A stretch of DNA of 64,000 nucleotides from Undibacterium sp. 5I1 (GCF_034314085.1 NZ_JAVIWI010000002.1:62001-126000), one strand, 5' to 3'; numbered from the stretch's first letter, positions 27,187 to 35,877 are shown. Translations and numbers: made by a program. The notes: generated from the letters alone by a model not told the origin.

Positions 27187-28098
27187 ATGTTTAAAAAATG
27201 GATTCATTCGTTTCTATTATTCTCCGCATTTGCCGCGGTTACCAACGTCGATGCAAAGGATTGTTCAACACAGTTTTTTAACGGCAAGGCACCCGTTGCG
27301 ACGACTACTCATTTTAACGAACGTACCACTTCGTTGTGTTTTGAGGAATATGCTTTGATGTACTCTGGCGTGACCAAAACACCGCTCTGGACGGCTGAGT
27401 TTCTAACGAATAACCGTATTAAAGAGGCGCGCAAATTAAAACGGCAGGATAGCTTTCACGAAGAAGAGCAAATTCCCAATGCGGATCGCTCCTACTTGAA
27501 AGACTATAAAGGATCAACAAAGAATGTCGATATCGACCACTCAATCGACCGGGGCCACATGAGTCCAAACAGCGACTTTAGCACTTACACAGCTCAATTC
27601 GAATCGTTTTCACTTGCCAATATCATTCCGCAAAATTCGGATAATAACCAAAACCTGCACGAAGGTATTGAATCAGCCACCAGAAAATTAGCAACGCAGC
27701 GCGAAAGATTGTATGTCATCACAGGACCGATCTTTGATACAACAGCGAATAAGCTCAATGGCCGCGTTGTCATACCGACCCGCATCTTTAAAGCGATAGT
27801 CGATCCTTCCAGACATGAAGCGGCAGCGTATTTGACGTATAACAAGCCAGGTATGGACTATCAAGTCGTCTCCATCGCCGAGCTAGAGCGGATTGTGGGC
27901 TTTGATCTTTTCCCTGATTTGCCATCCTCAATCAAAAATTCAACAATGCAATTACCTGAACCTACGCCTTATAAACAACATTCCGGCAAGGACCGTTCTG
28001 AACAATATCATTCAAAGCATGCGTCGAATGAACAGACAAGTTTCTCATCGACCCCCTTACGTAACTTTGGTAAATCTTTGCAATATCTTTTTAAGTAG
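27187..28098 (+). CDS. secreted DNA/RNA non-specific endonuclease (NUC1, His-Me finger)
   Basis: 303 residues with an N-terminal signal peptide (FLLFSAFAAVTNVDA, cleavage near residue 24). The catalytic motif DRGHMSPNSDF (DRGH) is intact, followed by SLANIIPQNSDNNQN with the Mg-binding Asn. RLYVITGPIFD is the second conserved block. It would degrade nucleic acid in the periplasm or outside the cell, for nutrition, biofilm turnover or competition. The C-terminal 60 residues are polar and low-complexity. No immunity gene is evident, as expected for a Sec-exported nuclease. Confidence 0.92.
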   Translation: MFKKWIHSFLLFSAFAAVTNVDAKDCSTQFFNGKAPVATTTHFNERTTSLCFEEYALMYSGVTKTPLWTAEFLTNNRIKEARKLKRQDSFHEEEQIPNADRSYLKDYKGSTKNVDIDHSIDRGHMSPNSDFSTYTAQFESFSLANIIPQNSDNNQNLHEGIESATRKLATQRERLYVITGPIFDTTANKLNGRVVIPTRIFKAIVDPSRHEAAAYLTYNKPGMDYQVVSIAELERIVGFDLFPDLPSSIKNSTMQLPEPTPYKQHSGKDRSEQYHSKHASNEQTSFSSTPLRNFGKSLQYLFK

Positions 28099-28107
28099 GC
28101 CACTAAC

Positions 28108-28147
28108 AAAAAGTGCTCCAGCAAGGATTTCCGCTGGAGCACTTTTT
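28108..28147. terminator. bidirectional rho-independent terminator
   Basis: AAAAAGTGCTCCAGC pairs perfectly with GCTGGAGCACTTTTT around a 10-base loop. The A and T runs on either side serve both the nuclease gene and the converging operon from the right. Confidence 0.9.
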
Positions 28148-28169
28148 GGTCATTAAATTTGCTTTTGGC

Positions 28170-28922
28170 TTAAGACGCTTTTGACGAAAGACGCTTGAGA
28201 CGATCAACTACCGATTCCGTTGCACCACCTGTCATTGACACAGAGTGACGAATATCTTCAATTTCTTTTGCGTCATCTAATGGTTTTTGCTTGATGTCGG
28301 CAACAATTCGCATACCAGCAGCTTCACTACTTACCGCTTGTGCTTTCTTGGTTAGTGCAGCCATTGCCGATGAATGGCTGGCTATCCCGTTCAAGCCATC
28401 GAGTTCAGCCTGACGCTGTAAACGTAACGCCTGCAAATCCTTTTGCGCTTGGGCTGAAGCAAGAACTTGCATATTCTTTTTGGCTTGAGCATCAAAGTCA
28501 GACAAGCTTTTAGAAAATGCATCAACGACCTGCTGCAGCTGATCCAGATATTCTTTTGCATCAGCCTCTTCTTGTATTTCTTGTGGCAAGCGGGCTTTTT
28601 CTCCTTCTAATTCATCACAAAACTTTGATACGGCAGATTCAGAAATGGAACCGGCGGCCAACCGATCGCCTAAAGATTCTGCGACTTTTTCGTCATTGGC
28701 TATCAGGGCGCGAAGCTTAACGACATCATCGTGTTCTTTATTAAAAGCGTTGCGCGCTGTCGCCAACTTTTGAGCTGTATCCATTAATGTTTCATTTAGA
28801 CGATCACGGTCCGCTTCGGTCGCAGTCTCAGGATCCCATGCAGCGATTGTTTCCGAAAGTTTGTCGCCCACTGCACTGAAATGTTTACTTAACAAATTTG
28901 CTGTTAATCCCCATCCACTCAT
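28170..28922 (-). CDS. coiled-coil protein of a DUF2491 (YjfK-like) locus, PspA-like in shape
   Basis: 250 residues, almost wholly helical with long heptad-like stretches (LATARNAFNKEHDDVVKLRA; AQAQKDLQALRLQRQAELDG) and no membrane segment. In enterobacteria the DUF2491 gene yjfK neighbours the PspA-family gene yjfJ. I see overall similarity in length and coiled-coil character but not a clear PspA signature. It lies 78 bp downstream of the DUF2491 gene, probably in the same operon. It may be a membrane-stress scaffold; this is inference. Confidence 0.6.
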   Translation of the reverse strand: MSGWGLTANLLSKHFSAVGDKLSETIAAWDPETATEADRDRLNETLMDTAQKLATARNAFNKEHDDVVKLRALIANDEKVAESLGDRLAAGSISESAVSKFCDELEGEKARLPQEIQEEADAKEYLDQLQQVVDAFSKSLSDFDAQAKKNMQVLASAQAQKDLQALRLQRQAELDGLNGIASHSSAMAALTKKAQAVSSEAAGMRIVADIKQKPLDDAKEIEDIRHSVSMTGGATESVVDRLKRLSSKAS

Positions 28923-29000
28923 TTTTCGCTCCCGTTTCTATGTTATCGCTGCACATGCAGCTTTCAAAATATTAGTCGTGATTGTGTACTAATACAAAAC

Positions 29001-29792
29001 CTACTGAATAGTGATGCGCTCTTTTTCGATTAAGATACCCACCATAAAATCAACGAAGATGCTTCGCTTACTGTTGTCGCCATCGTGACTTTTAACAACT
29101 GATGTAGTGATCAACAAAAATTCTTGAGATCCGTCAGACAGTGATCGTACATACGGAACAAACCAAATGTCCTGTTCTTGGCCATGGACTCCCTGTGCAT
29201 CATCAATTCTTATTTCTGATCCATTAAATGGAGGAACATAATCTCCATCTCCGGTGTCGCGAATATAATCGAGTTGTTCGTTATCCCCAAATACCGGAGT
29301 CAAAACGGTGTCAGCAAACCCGTACTCTGAGAGTTGGTCTCGCCACAACGTATATGTCTTTTGTCCCAACCCTTCACCATTTTCTCCTGTGAACGCTTGT
29401 TGATCTTCAACTGTTTCTGGTATGAATCTGACGAGTCTGGAACAGTACATCAGTTCAACGATGTCGCCTTGATCATTTTGAACTACTTGGATAAATTTCT
29501 CTGACTCTTCTCCATCATCACCAACTGAAAGATAGTAACGATAGATATCCCCTGGATAATCCAGTTTTACATGTGCAATGGCCCGTATCACCGTATCGTC
29601 TTCAGTTGGACCACTAACTAGAGAACCCGCTCCGGACGCCCGGATGAAGGGGGATATTTGTAGTTGAACAAGTGATCCGATTTTGGCTTTTAGCGGCAAA
29701 CCGTCATCAGACCGCTGCTGCTTTTTTAGAGAGTCGATACCGTGATTTGCAGCCGCGCCTTTAAAATAACGCAATGAGTCTGTCCAGCCCAT
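29001..29792 (-). CDS. DUF2491 family protein (YjfK-like)
   Basis: 263 residues, soluble. Family-like blocks include GLPLKAKIGSLVQLQISPFI near the N-terminus, LDYPGDIYRYYLSVGDDGEE, and the C-terminal FVDFMVGILIEKERITIQ. The family is found next to PspA-like and small membrane protein genes and has no proven biochemical role. It sits between a coiled-coil gene and a Ser-rich membrane protein gene, the typical context. Confidence 0.8.
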   Translation of the reverse strand: MGWTDSLRYFKGAAANHGIDSLKKQQRSDDGLPLKAKIGSLVQLQISPFIRASGAGSLVSGPTEDDTVIRAIAHVKLDYPGDIYRYYLSVGDDGEESEKFIQVVQNDQGDIVELMYCSRLVRFIPETVEDQQAFTGENGEGLGQKTYTLWRDQLSEYGFADTVLTPVFGDNEQLDYIRDTGDGDYVPPFNGSEIRIDDAQGVHGQEQDIWFVPYVRSLSDGSQEFLLITTSVVKSHDGDNSKRSIFVDFMVGILIEKERITIQ

Positions 29793-29828
29793 AATCTTCC
29801 TTAATTAAAAAAGAGTAATTCCGCAGAA

Positions 29829-30668
29829 TTAGTTCAACGAATAGTGATTGGTCTTTTCGGCCGACAATTTCTTCTTAAAAAATAATTTCCATGTAATCCA
29901 AACCAGTAGCAAGATCATTGATAGCCAAAATAAGAATCTAAACAACTTCATCAGAAAAGAAGGTTGTTCGGTTCCAATGGAACTCTGACTTACGTTATCA
30001 GGAGATAGCCCTTTTGCAGAAATATTTCCCCCTGATGATTTTTCAAAGGAAACGTCGTTATCTCTCTGGCGTGAATATCCTGAATCGTGATTCATTGACC
30101 TGCCCAACATAAAGCCCATCAAACCACTACTCCAAGAGAAACCGCCGTTGTTGCCATAATTCGAACTAGGCACTTGGACGATTACTGGTGCTTGATAGGA
30201 CGCTGTTGGGGTCGAGGGTAAAGCAGCGGATGGGGTAAAGCTATTGTCCTGGGACGATCGTCCAAAACCAGTAGGCTGAGCCGAGGCGTTGCTTGACAGG
30301 GGCGCAGCAGTCTTAGCAGCATTTCGGGCATCTAAGGTTTTTAATGCATTCGCTTGGGAGGCATTTTTATCTAGTCCGATTGAAAGAGCTGATTGATTTG
30401 TTTTGGGCTGTGAACTCGGTGTTGTTCCTGATGTACTTTGGGTTGATGCGTTTTCGGATTTGGTAGCGTTTCCGAAAGAGCCAAACCCTGTAGGTTTAGT
30501 CGATGTCGCGCTTGATGAAGAAGGATTTGATGGTGCTGATTTCGCGGGAGTAGATTTAGTGCTGCCTGAGAATCCTCCACTCATTGAATGCGAAGAGCTA
30601 CTTTTTCCAAAAGAGGAAATAGTAACTGCCAGCATTGAAATGACTAATAAACATTTTAATTTTTCCAA
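29829..30668 (-). CDS. Ser/Thr/Asn-rich exported protein with C-terminal membrane anchor
   Basis: 279 residues: a signal peptide (CLLVISMLAVTISSFG), a 180-residue low-complexity region of Ser, Thr, Pro, Ala and Asn with repeated PTGFG motifs, a Gly/Asn stretch (NYGNNGGFSWSSGLMGFMLG), then a membrane helix (LFRFLFWLSMILLLVWITWK) and a basic tail. It is the first gene of the DUF2491 operon. Its layout suggests a surface or envelope stalk protein; function not known. Confidence 0.7.
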   Translation of the reverse strand: MEKLKCLLVISMLAVTISSFGKSSSSHSMSGGFSGSTKSTPAKSAPSNPSSSSATSTKPTGFGSFGNATKSENASTQSTSGTTPSSQPKTNQSALSIGLDKNASQANALKTLDARNAAKTAAPLSSNASAQPTGFGRSSQDNSFTPSAALPSTPTASYQAPVIVQVPSSNYGNNGGFSWSSGLMGFMLGRSMNHDSGYSRQRDNDVSFEKSSGGNISAKGLSPDNVSQSSIGTEQPSFLMKLFRFLFWLSMILLLVWITWKLFFKKKLSAEKTNHYSLN

Positions 30669-30731
30669 TCTAGACTCCCAGTCTTTAAATAATAGGTTTT
30701 AATACGAACCCACAGCTAAACACCTTACGGC

Positions 30732-30887
30732 TCAACTGATAAATTCCAATAACTCGGAATTGGAGCACCATATGCTTTTTGAAATAAACGTAAATTCTTC
30801 GCCGTCGCTGATGCGACGATAAAGAACCCTTTTTGACACGACTGTCTCAACAGGAGACTCAAAACTGTACGGTTCGGTTGCCATCAT
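30732..30887 (-). CDS. small protein of unknown function (51 residues)
   Basis: Starts with paired ATGs at 30887/30884 after AAAGGAAAA. The product begins MMATEPYSFESPVETVVSKR and ends SNSELLEFIS. Its ribosome-binding site, spacing and position inside a co-directional run of small genes favour a real gene. No family recognised. Confidence 0.5.
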   Translation of the reverse strand: MMATEPYSFESPVETVVSKRVLYRRISDGEEFTFISKSIWCSNSELLEFIS

Positions 30888-30932
30888 TTTTCCTTTGGCA
30901 TTAAGCAAGTCTACGTTTGAGAATTTTTGGAT

Positions 30933-31166
30933 TCAAAATAGCCTCTTCACTTTTGGTGCGACCTCTAGCATTCCTGGTGTTTCCCATTTTCCAAAATTAG
31001 AAGCAACCAACAACTTCCATGCACTCCAAAGCGAAGCCAGTGAAGCATTTTGAACTTCGTCTTTGGTTTGACCCTTATTAATCATTCGACGCACCGTCTC
31101 GGAAATCGCATCGTTAGCTTCATAAAATTCATGTTCTGAAAAATGAACCGGTTTATTGTTGAGCAT
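30933..31166 (-). CDS. small protein of unknown function (77 residues)
   Basis: Acidic N-terminal half (FSEHEFYEANDAISETVRRM) and a basic C-terminus (VAPKVKRLF). A ribosome-binding GAAGGAA lies upstream of ATG 31166. It is part of the small-gene run that resembles phage or plasmid accessory genes. Confidence 0.55.
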   Translation of the reverse strand: MLNNKPVHFSEHEFYEANDAISETVRRMINKGQTKDEVQNASLASLWSAWKLLVASNFGKWETPGMLEVAPKVKRLF

Positions 31167-31185
31167 TTTTTATTATTCCTTCACC

Positions 31186-31704
31186 TTAATCGACAAATAC
31201 GTGCGTCATTACGTCAAACTTGTTTTCGAGTACGAACTCGTGGATAGAATCTCCAACCACAGTATCGGTGAAGCCCCACTTAATGCCATCGCCTACCACT
31301 TTTGATGGAAGCATGTTGAACAGTCTACGCACTTGCTCATCGGTTGGAACGCGGTCACAGATGTGGTTCAGAACATCATGTAGAGAATCAAATTCGCCGG
31401 ATTCCGGGTCAGTTGACATCCAGTACGCTTCACGCACGGCTGCAGTTCGCCGGTCGTACTTAATTTGTTCAATTTGCTCGCGATCAGAATTCGCTTGTTT
31501 TTCTGCTTCGGTTGGAAACCAGTGTTTTTCTGCCTCTTCGTAGGAGATACTGCGACTTGCAGCGTCTGACGTGATCAGCATACTGCGGCCACGGCGACTG
31601 GAACCAATACACAGGGTGTGCTTGTTATCTGCATCGCTGCGTACGAAGATATTGGCAGCGCTTGCAGTGGCGTTAAATTTGATACTTGAATTGTCGTTGC
31701 TCAT
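31186..31704 (-). CDS. hypothetical protein (172 residues)
   Basis: Begins MSNDNSSIKFNATASAANIF; a beta-rich first third (HTLCIGSSRRGRSMLITSDA) is followed by a charged helical part. The start overlaps the end region of the next upstream small gene, with GAGGAA eight bases before ATG 31704. No recognised family or catalytic motif; context is the phage-like gene run. Confidence 0.6.
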   Translation of the reverse strand: MSNDNSSIKFNATASAANIFVRSDADNKHTLCIGSSRRGRSMLITSDAASRSISYEEAEKHWFPTEAEKQANSDREQIEQIKYDRRTAAVREAYWMSTDPESGEFDSLHDVLNHICDRVPTDEQVRRLFNMLPSKVVGDGIKWGFTDTVVGDSIHEFVLENKFDVMTHVFVD

Positions 31705-31716
31705 GACATTCCTCGG

Positions 31717-31863
31717 TTAAACTTTAACTTCACCTAGTCCGATTCCCTGCAAGTTCAACAGAGATTTCTTGTGCTTTGCGTATAAATACATGCAATTTAA
31801 GGTGGTACGTTTACCACCTATCGAGTTTTCGGATACATTCGCAATTAAGGATATCGTTGTCAT
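31717..31863 (-). CDS. small protein of unknown function (48 residues)
   Basis: Frame from ATG 31863 (MTTISLIANVSENSIGGKRT) to TAA at 31717, with GGAAGGA nine bases upstream. Coupled by its close spacing to the 172-residue gene. No family recognised. Confidence 0.5.
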   Translation of the reverse strand: MTTISLIANVSENSIGGKRTTLNCMYLYAKHKKSLLNLQGIGLGEVKV

Positions 31864-31877
31864 AGCTTTTGTCCTTC

Positions 31878-32189
31878 CTAGATTTCGCCAGATTCAACAA
31901 AACGCTGTAAGTGCGGCAATAGCTCCACAACCTGCTCTTTAGTCAAATGCATTTTAGTGGTAAGTGACACCTCTTGCGGTATCGGGAATTCGACCCAGCC
32001 TGTACCGTCGCCAGCATCAAGACCGTGCGCGGCAGCTTGTGATGCCTTGATCTTAGGCGATGCGTTATTAACCCCAAGCCAAACTGCATCTTCGGTTGCA
32101 AGACTGCTTTTTTGCAGGCTGCAAGCGGCTCCGTATCTGTCTACGAAATCAATCTTTGCAAATCCGCGTGGCGTTCTTGTAGTTTTCAA
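31878..32189 (-). CDS. phage-like conserved hypothetical protein (103 residues)
   Basis: RGFAKIDFVDRYGAACSLQK, then SSLATEDAVWLGVNN, and the C-terminal MHLTKEQVVELLPHLQRFVE form a pattern I know from small hypothetical proteins of Burkholderia and Pseudomonas phages; the biochemical role is unknown. It supports a prophage or phage-derived origin for this run. Confidence 0.65.
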   Translation of the reverse strand: MKTTRTPRGFAKIDFVDRYGAACSLQKSSLATEDAVWLGVNNASPKIKASQAAAHGLDAGDGTGWVEFPIPQEVSLTTKMHLTKEQVVELLPHLQRFVESGEI

Positions 32190-32201
32190 AATTTTCCTCG
32201 G

Positions 32202-32396
32202 TTAGAACTGACCATTGAATGCAGCTTCAGCATCATCGGCAGCTTGTTGGTAATCATTACCAAAACCCCACGCCGTCTCACCACTTGAGGTTTTTAGACA
32301 GACAGCTTTTTCGCCGCCGTGATCTTCGTTTTCAATCGGGATTTCATACGTCTTCACAATCGTCAACCCGTTTGAAATATTCAATTTTGTTTCCAC
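32202..32396 (-). CDS. small protein of unknown function (64 residues)
   Basis: METKLNISNGLTIVKTYEIP start; Ala/Asp-rich end (DDAEAAFNGQF). Preceded by GGAAAA and placed 12 bp before the next gene, so it is likely co-transcribed. No family recognised. Confidence 0.5.
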   Translation of the reverse strand: METKLNISNGLTIVKTYEIPIENEDHGGEKAVCLKTSSGETAWGFGNDYQQAADDAEAAFNGQF

Positions 32397-32414
32397 AATT
32401 TTCCTTTTGGTTTC

Positions 32415-32636
32415 CTACTGTTCGATGCGGTGCGAAGAGGGTGACCGATGTACAGTATCAGGTCGCATCATAAGTGCCCATGCAGTTTCTTGACAGCGAG
32501 GACACTCCCACTCAATTCGACTCAGCGAGGCATTACCATCAAACCTTGGAAACGATTCGCTTTCCTTGTACGGGATGTTTTTTCGTGATGCATGACCGAT
32601 CATCTTACAAAGCAGTTTGCTTAAAAAATTAGGCAC
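32415..32636 (-). CDS. small Cys-containing protein, possibly DUF1660-like phage protein
   Basis: 73 residues from GTG 32636. LLCKMIGHASRK and WECPRCQETAW supply a C-x-x-x-x-H and a C-x-x-C, which resembles short zinc-ribbon phage proteins of the DUF1660 type. The family call is tentative. Confidence 0.5.
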   Translation of the reverse strand: MPNFLSKLLCKMIGHASRKNIPYKESESFPRFDGNASLSRIEWECPRCQETAWALMMRPDTVHRSPSSHRIEQ

Positions 32637-32695
32637 TATTTTTCCTATGTGATATTTTTAAATACTAATCGTTTAGCTTTGACATCCTCCCCGCC

Positions 32696-33937
32696 CTAAA
32701 GGACGGGGATTCCTACGGCGCTGCGCGATGATTTGCGAGTCGCTTCGGCGGGTTCCTGCTTCACTGAGCGGTCTGACTGCACCGACTCTCCACAGGCTAA
32801 CAAGCGGTATCCCCGCTCTAAAATATTGATCGCGCCAACCACATCGGCGTGATTTTCATAGCCGCAATCGACACACAAGAATTTTGCTTGTGTGAGGCGA
32901 TTGTCTTTCGATATATGGCCGCAGGCTGGGCACGTCTGGCTTGTGTGGTGCGGCGGAACGGCAAGCAACATGCCGCCGTGCCACTGCACCTTATACGCTA
33001 ATTGTCGCCTGAATTCGCCCCATCCCTGATCGAGGATGGAACGGTTTAGGCCAGACTTCTGCTTGACCATCTTGCCGTGCTTTTCACTATTGCCTTTGGA
33101 AGACCTGGACATGTTCCGTACCTGCAAATCCTCAATGCATACGAGCGCGTGGTTTTGGCTGATCGTCGTTGTGGTATTGTGCAGGAAGTCTTTTCGGGCA
33201 TTGGCGATGCCGGTATGAATCTTCTGGACTTTGGCTTTCGCCTTTTTCCAGTTGCTGCTGAACTTCACCTTGCGGCTCATGCGCCGCTGATAGCGAGCCA
33301 GGCGTTGCTGGTGTTTCTTGAAACTGTTGATCGGTGCGACGAAGCTGCCATCGCTCATGGTGGCGAACCGGGCAATGCCGACATCGATGCCAATGGCGGT
33401 GGTGGCCGTGGGTAATGGCTGTTCAACTTCACGCTGCGTCTGAATCGACGCGAACCACTTTCCGCTCGACTGACTCACGGTGACATTGCGGACCTCACCA
33501 AGAACATCGCGGCTGTTGCGGTAGCGAATCCAGCCCAGCTTTGGTAAAAACAGGCGATCGTTATCTTGGTCGAGTTTGATTTGTTTCGGGTCTGGGTAGC
33601 GGAATGCATCGCCGCTGCCCTTGCGCTTAAAGCGCGGGAAATCGGCGCGTTTAGCAAAGAAGTTTGTGTAGGCTTTGTCCAAGTCCTTTAAAGCATGTTG
33701 CAGTGCTTGGGATGGCGTTTCTTTGAGCCATGCCGTATCAGGTCCACGCTTCCAGATTGGTAGATTTGCTGCCATCGGCACGTAGCCGATGTACTTGATT
33801 CCGGCTTCGTGGTTCTGCTTTTGCAGTGCTAAAGCCTTGTTATAGACGAACCGACACGAACCAGCGAATCGGCGCATATCGCGCTGCTGTTCGCCGTTTG
33901 GCATCAGTTCGTATTTAAAGGCTTGAAGTCGTTGCAT
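32696..33937 (-). CDS. tnpB: RNA-guided nuclease TnpB (copy 2)
   Basis: 413 residues, nearly identical to copy 1, with RuvC residues in AIGIDVGIARF, LVCIEDLQVRN and NHADVVGAIN and the zinc ribbon CPACGH...CVDCGY intact. Small differences (for example SRSSKGNSEKHG) show separate histories. Its guide RNA would read into 32678 and below (AGCTAAACGATT). Confidence 0.95.
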   Translation of the reverse strand: MQRLQAFKYELMPNGEQQRDMRRFAGSCRFVYNKALALQKQNHEAGIKYIGYVPMAANLPIWKRGPDTAWLKETPSQALQHALKDLDKAYTNFFAKRADFPRFKRKGSGDAFRYPDPKQIKLDQDNDRLFLPKLGWIRYRNSRDVLGEVRNVTVSQSSGKWFASIQTQREVEQPLPTATTAIGIDVGIARFATMSDGSFVAPINSFKKHQQRLARYQRRMSRKVKFSSNWKKAKAKVQKIHTGIANARKDFLHNTTTTISQNHALVCIEDLQVRNMSRSSKGNSEKHGKMVKQKSGLNRSILDQGWGEFRRQLAYKVQWHGGMLLAVPPHHTSQTCPACGHISKDNRLTQAKFLCVDCGYENHADVVGAINILERGYRLLACGESVQSDRSVKQEPAEATRKSSRSAVGIPVL

Positions 33938-33958
33938 GATTCGATCATACTCTGGTCT

Positions 33959-34378
33959 ATGAGCGAAGACAACAACGATATTAGGACTGGAAGACACTGC
34001 GTATTTAATATGCATGTGCATCTGGTCTTTGTAACAAAATACCGACGCGGCGTATTCACAAAAGAGATTCTTGACGACTTGCGACCAATATTCTCCAGTG
34101 TCTGCAATGACTTTGAATCGGAGCTTGTTGAGTTCGACGGCGAGGACGACCACGTTCACCTACTGGTGAACTATCCGCCTAAAGTGGCAGTGTCAAAGCT
34201 TGTGAACAGTCTCAAGGGAATATCAAGCTTGATGATTCGGAAGAAAAACTATCCGAACATCCGCAAGAAACTCTGGGGCGGTGCGCTGTGGTCGCCCAGC
34301 TACTTTGCCGGAAGTTGTGGGGGTGCGCCGATTGCAGTTATTCGCAAGTACATTGAGCAGCAGCAAACGCCGCATTAA
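33959..34378 (+). CDS. tnpA: IS200/IS605 transposase TnpA (copy 2)
   Basis: 139 residues from MSEDNNDIRTGRHCVFNMHV, with the HUH motif in EDDHVHLLVNYPP and the tyrosine in IRKYIEQQQ. Divergent from tnpB by 21 bp. Confidence 0.93.
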   Translation: MSEDNNDIRTGRHCVFNMHVHLVFVTKYRRGVFTKEILDDLRPIFSSVCNDFESELVEFDGEDDHVHLLVNYPPKVAVSKLVNSLKGISSLMIRKKNYPNIRKKLWGGALWSPSYFAGSCGGAPIAVIRKYIEQQQTPH

Positions 34379-34832
34379 ATCGAGAATTCAAGGCAAGGAA
34401 GGCTTCGCCTTCCGCGCTTACATCCCCGCCCTGAAGGGCGAGGTTTTACGCGCAACGGATAAATGAGAGAACATAAACGTCCCAGATTAAAGCAGCTCGA
34501 TAAACTCGCTTATTCCGAATGTCTCTCTTGTACATTGCAGCAAATAGGTTTGTCCATCTTTGACCATCATCGGAACAAACAATTGTTTCCCACTTCAAAA
34601 ACAGAAAAAACTTATACCTCTCAATTTCACGTATAAATTTAATGGACTCTAAACTATAAAAAATACTGATGTACGGATTAGAAAATTTACCATCGCGCAA
34701 ATGTCCATGACAGGAACCACGGCTTTCTATTCCAGCACTCCAAATAGTTTTAAGCAAAGGCTCAATCAGCAAATCGGCTCTAAACGTTTGTTTATAGGGC
34801 TGACCTTTATTGCTCACCATTTTTCCGATCTA

Positions 34833-35114
34833 TTAGTGGCCGACATTGGCAGCAGCATCCATGCCAAGTACATACGCAAGTTCAATTTCAAGACGCGCTT
34901 CGTCGATTGACTCAATTGTCAGTGATTCATCTGTTGATTCCATTACCTTAAGCAAGATGTGCTTAACTTCAAATGGATACTTGGTCATGCGTCGCTGGGC
35001 ATCCTCCAATTCTCTTTCATTATTTTGACTTTGTTGCTCAAGTTGTACGCTTGCAGCTAATGCCTGATCTTTCAGGGCACGCAACGCTTCAATATAAGAA
35101 TTCGGTAGCATCAT
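34833..35114 (-). CDS. hypothetical protein (93 residues)
   Basis: Helical, charged: MMLPNSYIEALRALKDQALA followed by an acidic coiled-coil-like stretch (QQSQNNERELEDAQRRMTKY). GGAATAA upstream. In the same direction as its neighbours with a 12-bp gap; unknown function. Confidence 0.55.
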   Translation of the reverse strand: MMLPNSYIEALRALKDQALAASVQLEQQSQNNERELEDAQRRMTKYPFEVKHILLKVMESTDESLTIESIDEARLEIELAYVLGMDAAANVGH

Positions 35115-35134
35115 TATTCCTTTACGTCTAATAT

Positions 35135-35500
35135 TCAGTTACTAGAGCCTCTTTCCATGACTTCAGATAGAAGGTCGCCGATATTCTTCGCATTTTGAAA
35201 TAACCGAGCCTTTTCATCGTCTTCAAAGAATCGTCCAAGGCCGGTACTTAACATTACTTCGAACTGACCAGTCGTCAGGATATTGCCGTCCATGATTATG
35301 TTGCCTATGCTCTGGTGCTTGTGGCGCATCAGTGAATGACCACAAGCGTGAACAAGCGGCGCAAGCTTTGCGTCGATGTCGGGCTGCATGTCTTCGGCAA
35401 TAGCTTCATTCAGCACGAAGTCAATACCGTGTGGATTCTGTTCAAAACGGAACAGGAAGATCGACACGTCGTTGCCAGCAATATTTCTCATGTTCGCCAT
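35135..35500 (-). CDS. hypothetical protein (121 residues)
   Basis: Start placed at ATG 35500 (MANMRNIAGNDVSIFLFRFE), with AAAGGGAAAAG upstream; the longer open frame begins with TTG at 35587. LAPLVHACGHSLMRHKHQSI has a His/Cys-rich patch that might bind metal. It is the first gene of the small-gene run and of unknown function. Confidence 0.55.
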   Translation of the reverse strand: MANMRNIAGNDVSIFLFRFEQNPHGIDFVLNEAIAEDMQPDIDAKLAPLVHACGHSLMRHKHQSIGNIIMDGNILTTGQFEVMLSTGLGRFFEDDEKARLFQNAKNIGDLLSEVMERGSSN

Positions 35501-35587
35501 CACGAATCTTTTCCCTTTACTAAATGTGAAGTGGCGGTAGGCGATGAACCCTGCTGATAAATTTCGTCTCAGGTCATTTGGAAGCAA

Positions 35588-35877
35588 ACCATTCGAGACA
35601 ACGGGACAATCCCATTTGCCATACTTTATCTACGTTTAGCCGATCATCACTCGGCACTCACCACAGCAAGACATACTCGACTAACATTCCCTGCCATACA
35701 GCGCTTTCGCGGTGGCTCTAATGCAAGTACATCTTGCTTTGGTGACTGGTTACGCCAGTCAAGCGTATTCTTGCAAAAAATTAGATTTGTCAACCGCAAC
35801 ATCTTGCATATTTCTGCATTTGTCAACTAGCCAGCAGGGCGTAATGTATCCTAGAAGCCGAGCCTTAAATGTTGAAG
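35588..35877. other. intergenic region upstream of the small-gene run
   Basis: No gene. TTGCTTTGGTGACTGGTTACGCC and ATTTGTCAAC repeats (35788 and 35822, ATTTGTCAAC-like) occur; ATTTGTCAAC appearing twice about 30 bp apart could be an operator pair for a phage-type repressor. Confidence 0.35.

Larger units (their letters stand above)
32679..34458 (-). mobile_element. IS200/IS605-family element (copy 2, tnpA and tnpB)
   Basis: 1780 bp, closely related to the element at 12383-14164. On the minus strand it is preceded by TTTAT (34459-34463) and ends GATGTCAA at 32679, again with no duplication. Hairpins of the CCCCG/CGGGG kind lie at both ends. Confidence 0.93.
32645..34820 (-). pseudogene. hypothetical protein gene split near its 3' end by an IS605-type insertion
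   Basis: Pieces 34459-34820 and 32645-32678 join to a 396-bp frame of 131 residues: MVSNKGQPYKQTFRADLLIE at the start and, across the junction, VLSFIAKRLVFKNIT. With the element present, the frame instead ends after seven altered residues (34446). The loss is only about 11 C-terminal residues, so the truncated protein could still work. AGIESRGSCHGHLRDG may bind metal; no family recognised. Confidence 0.8.
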
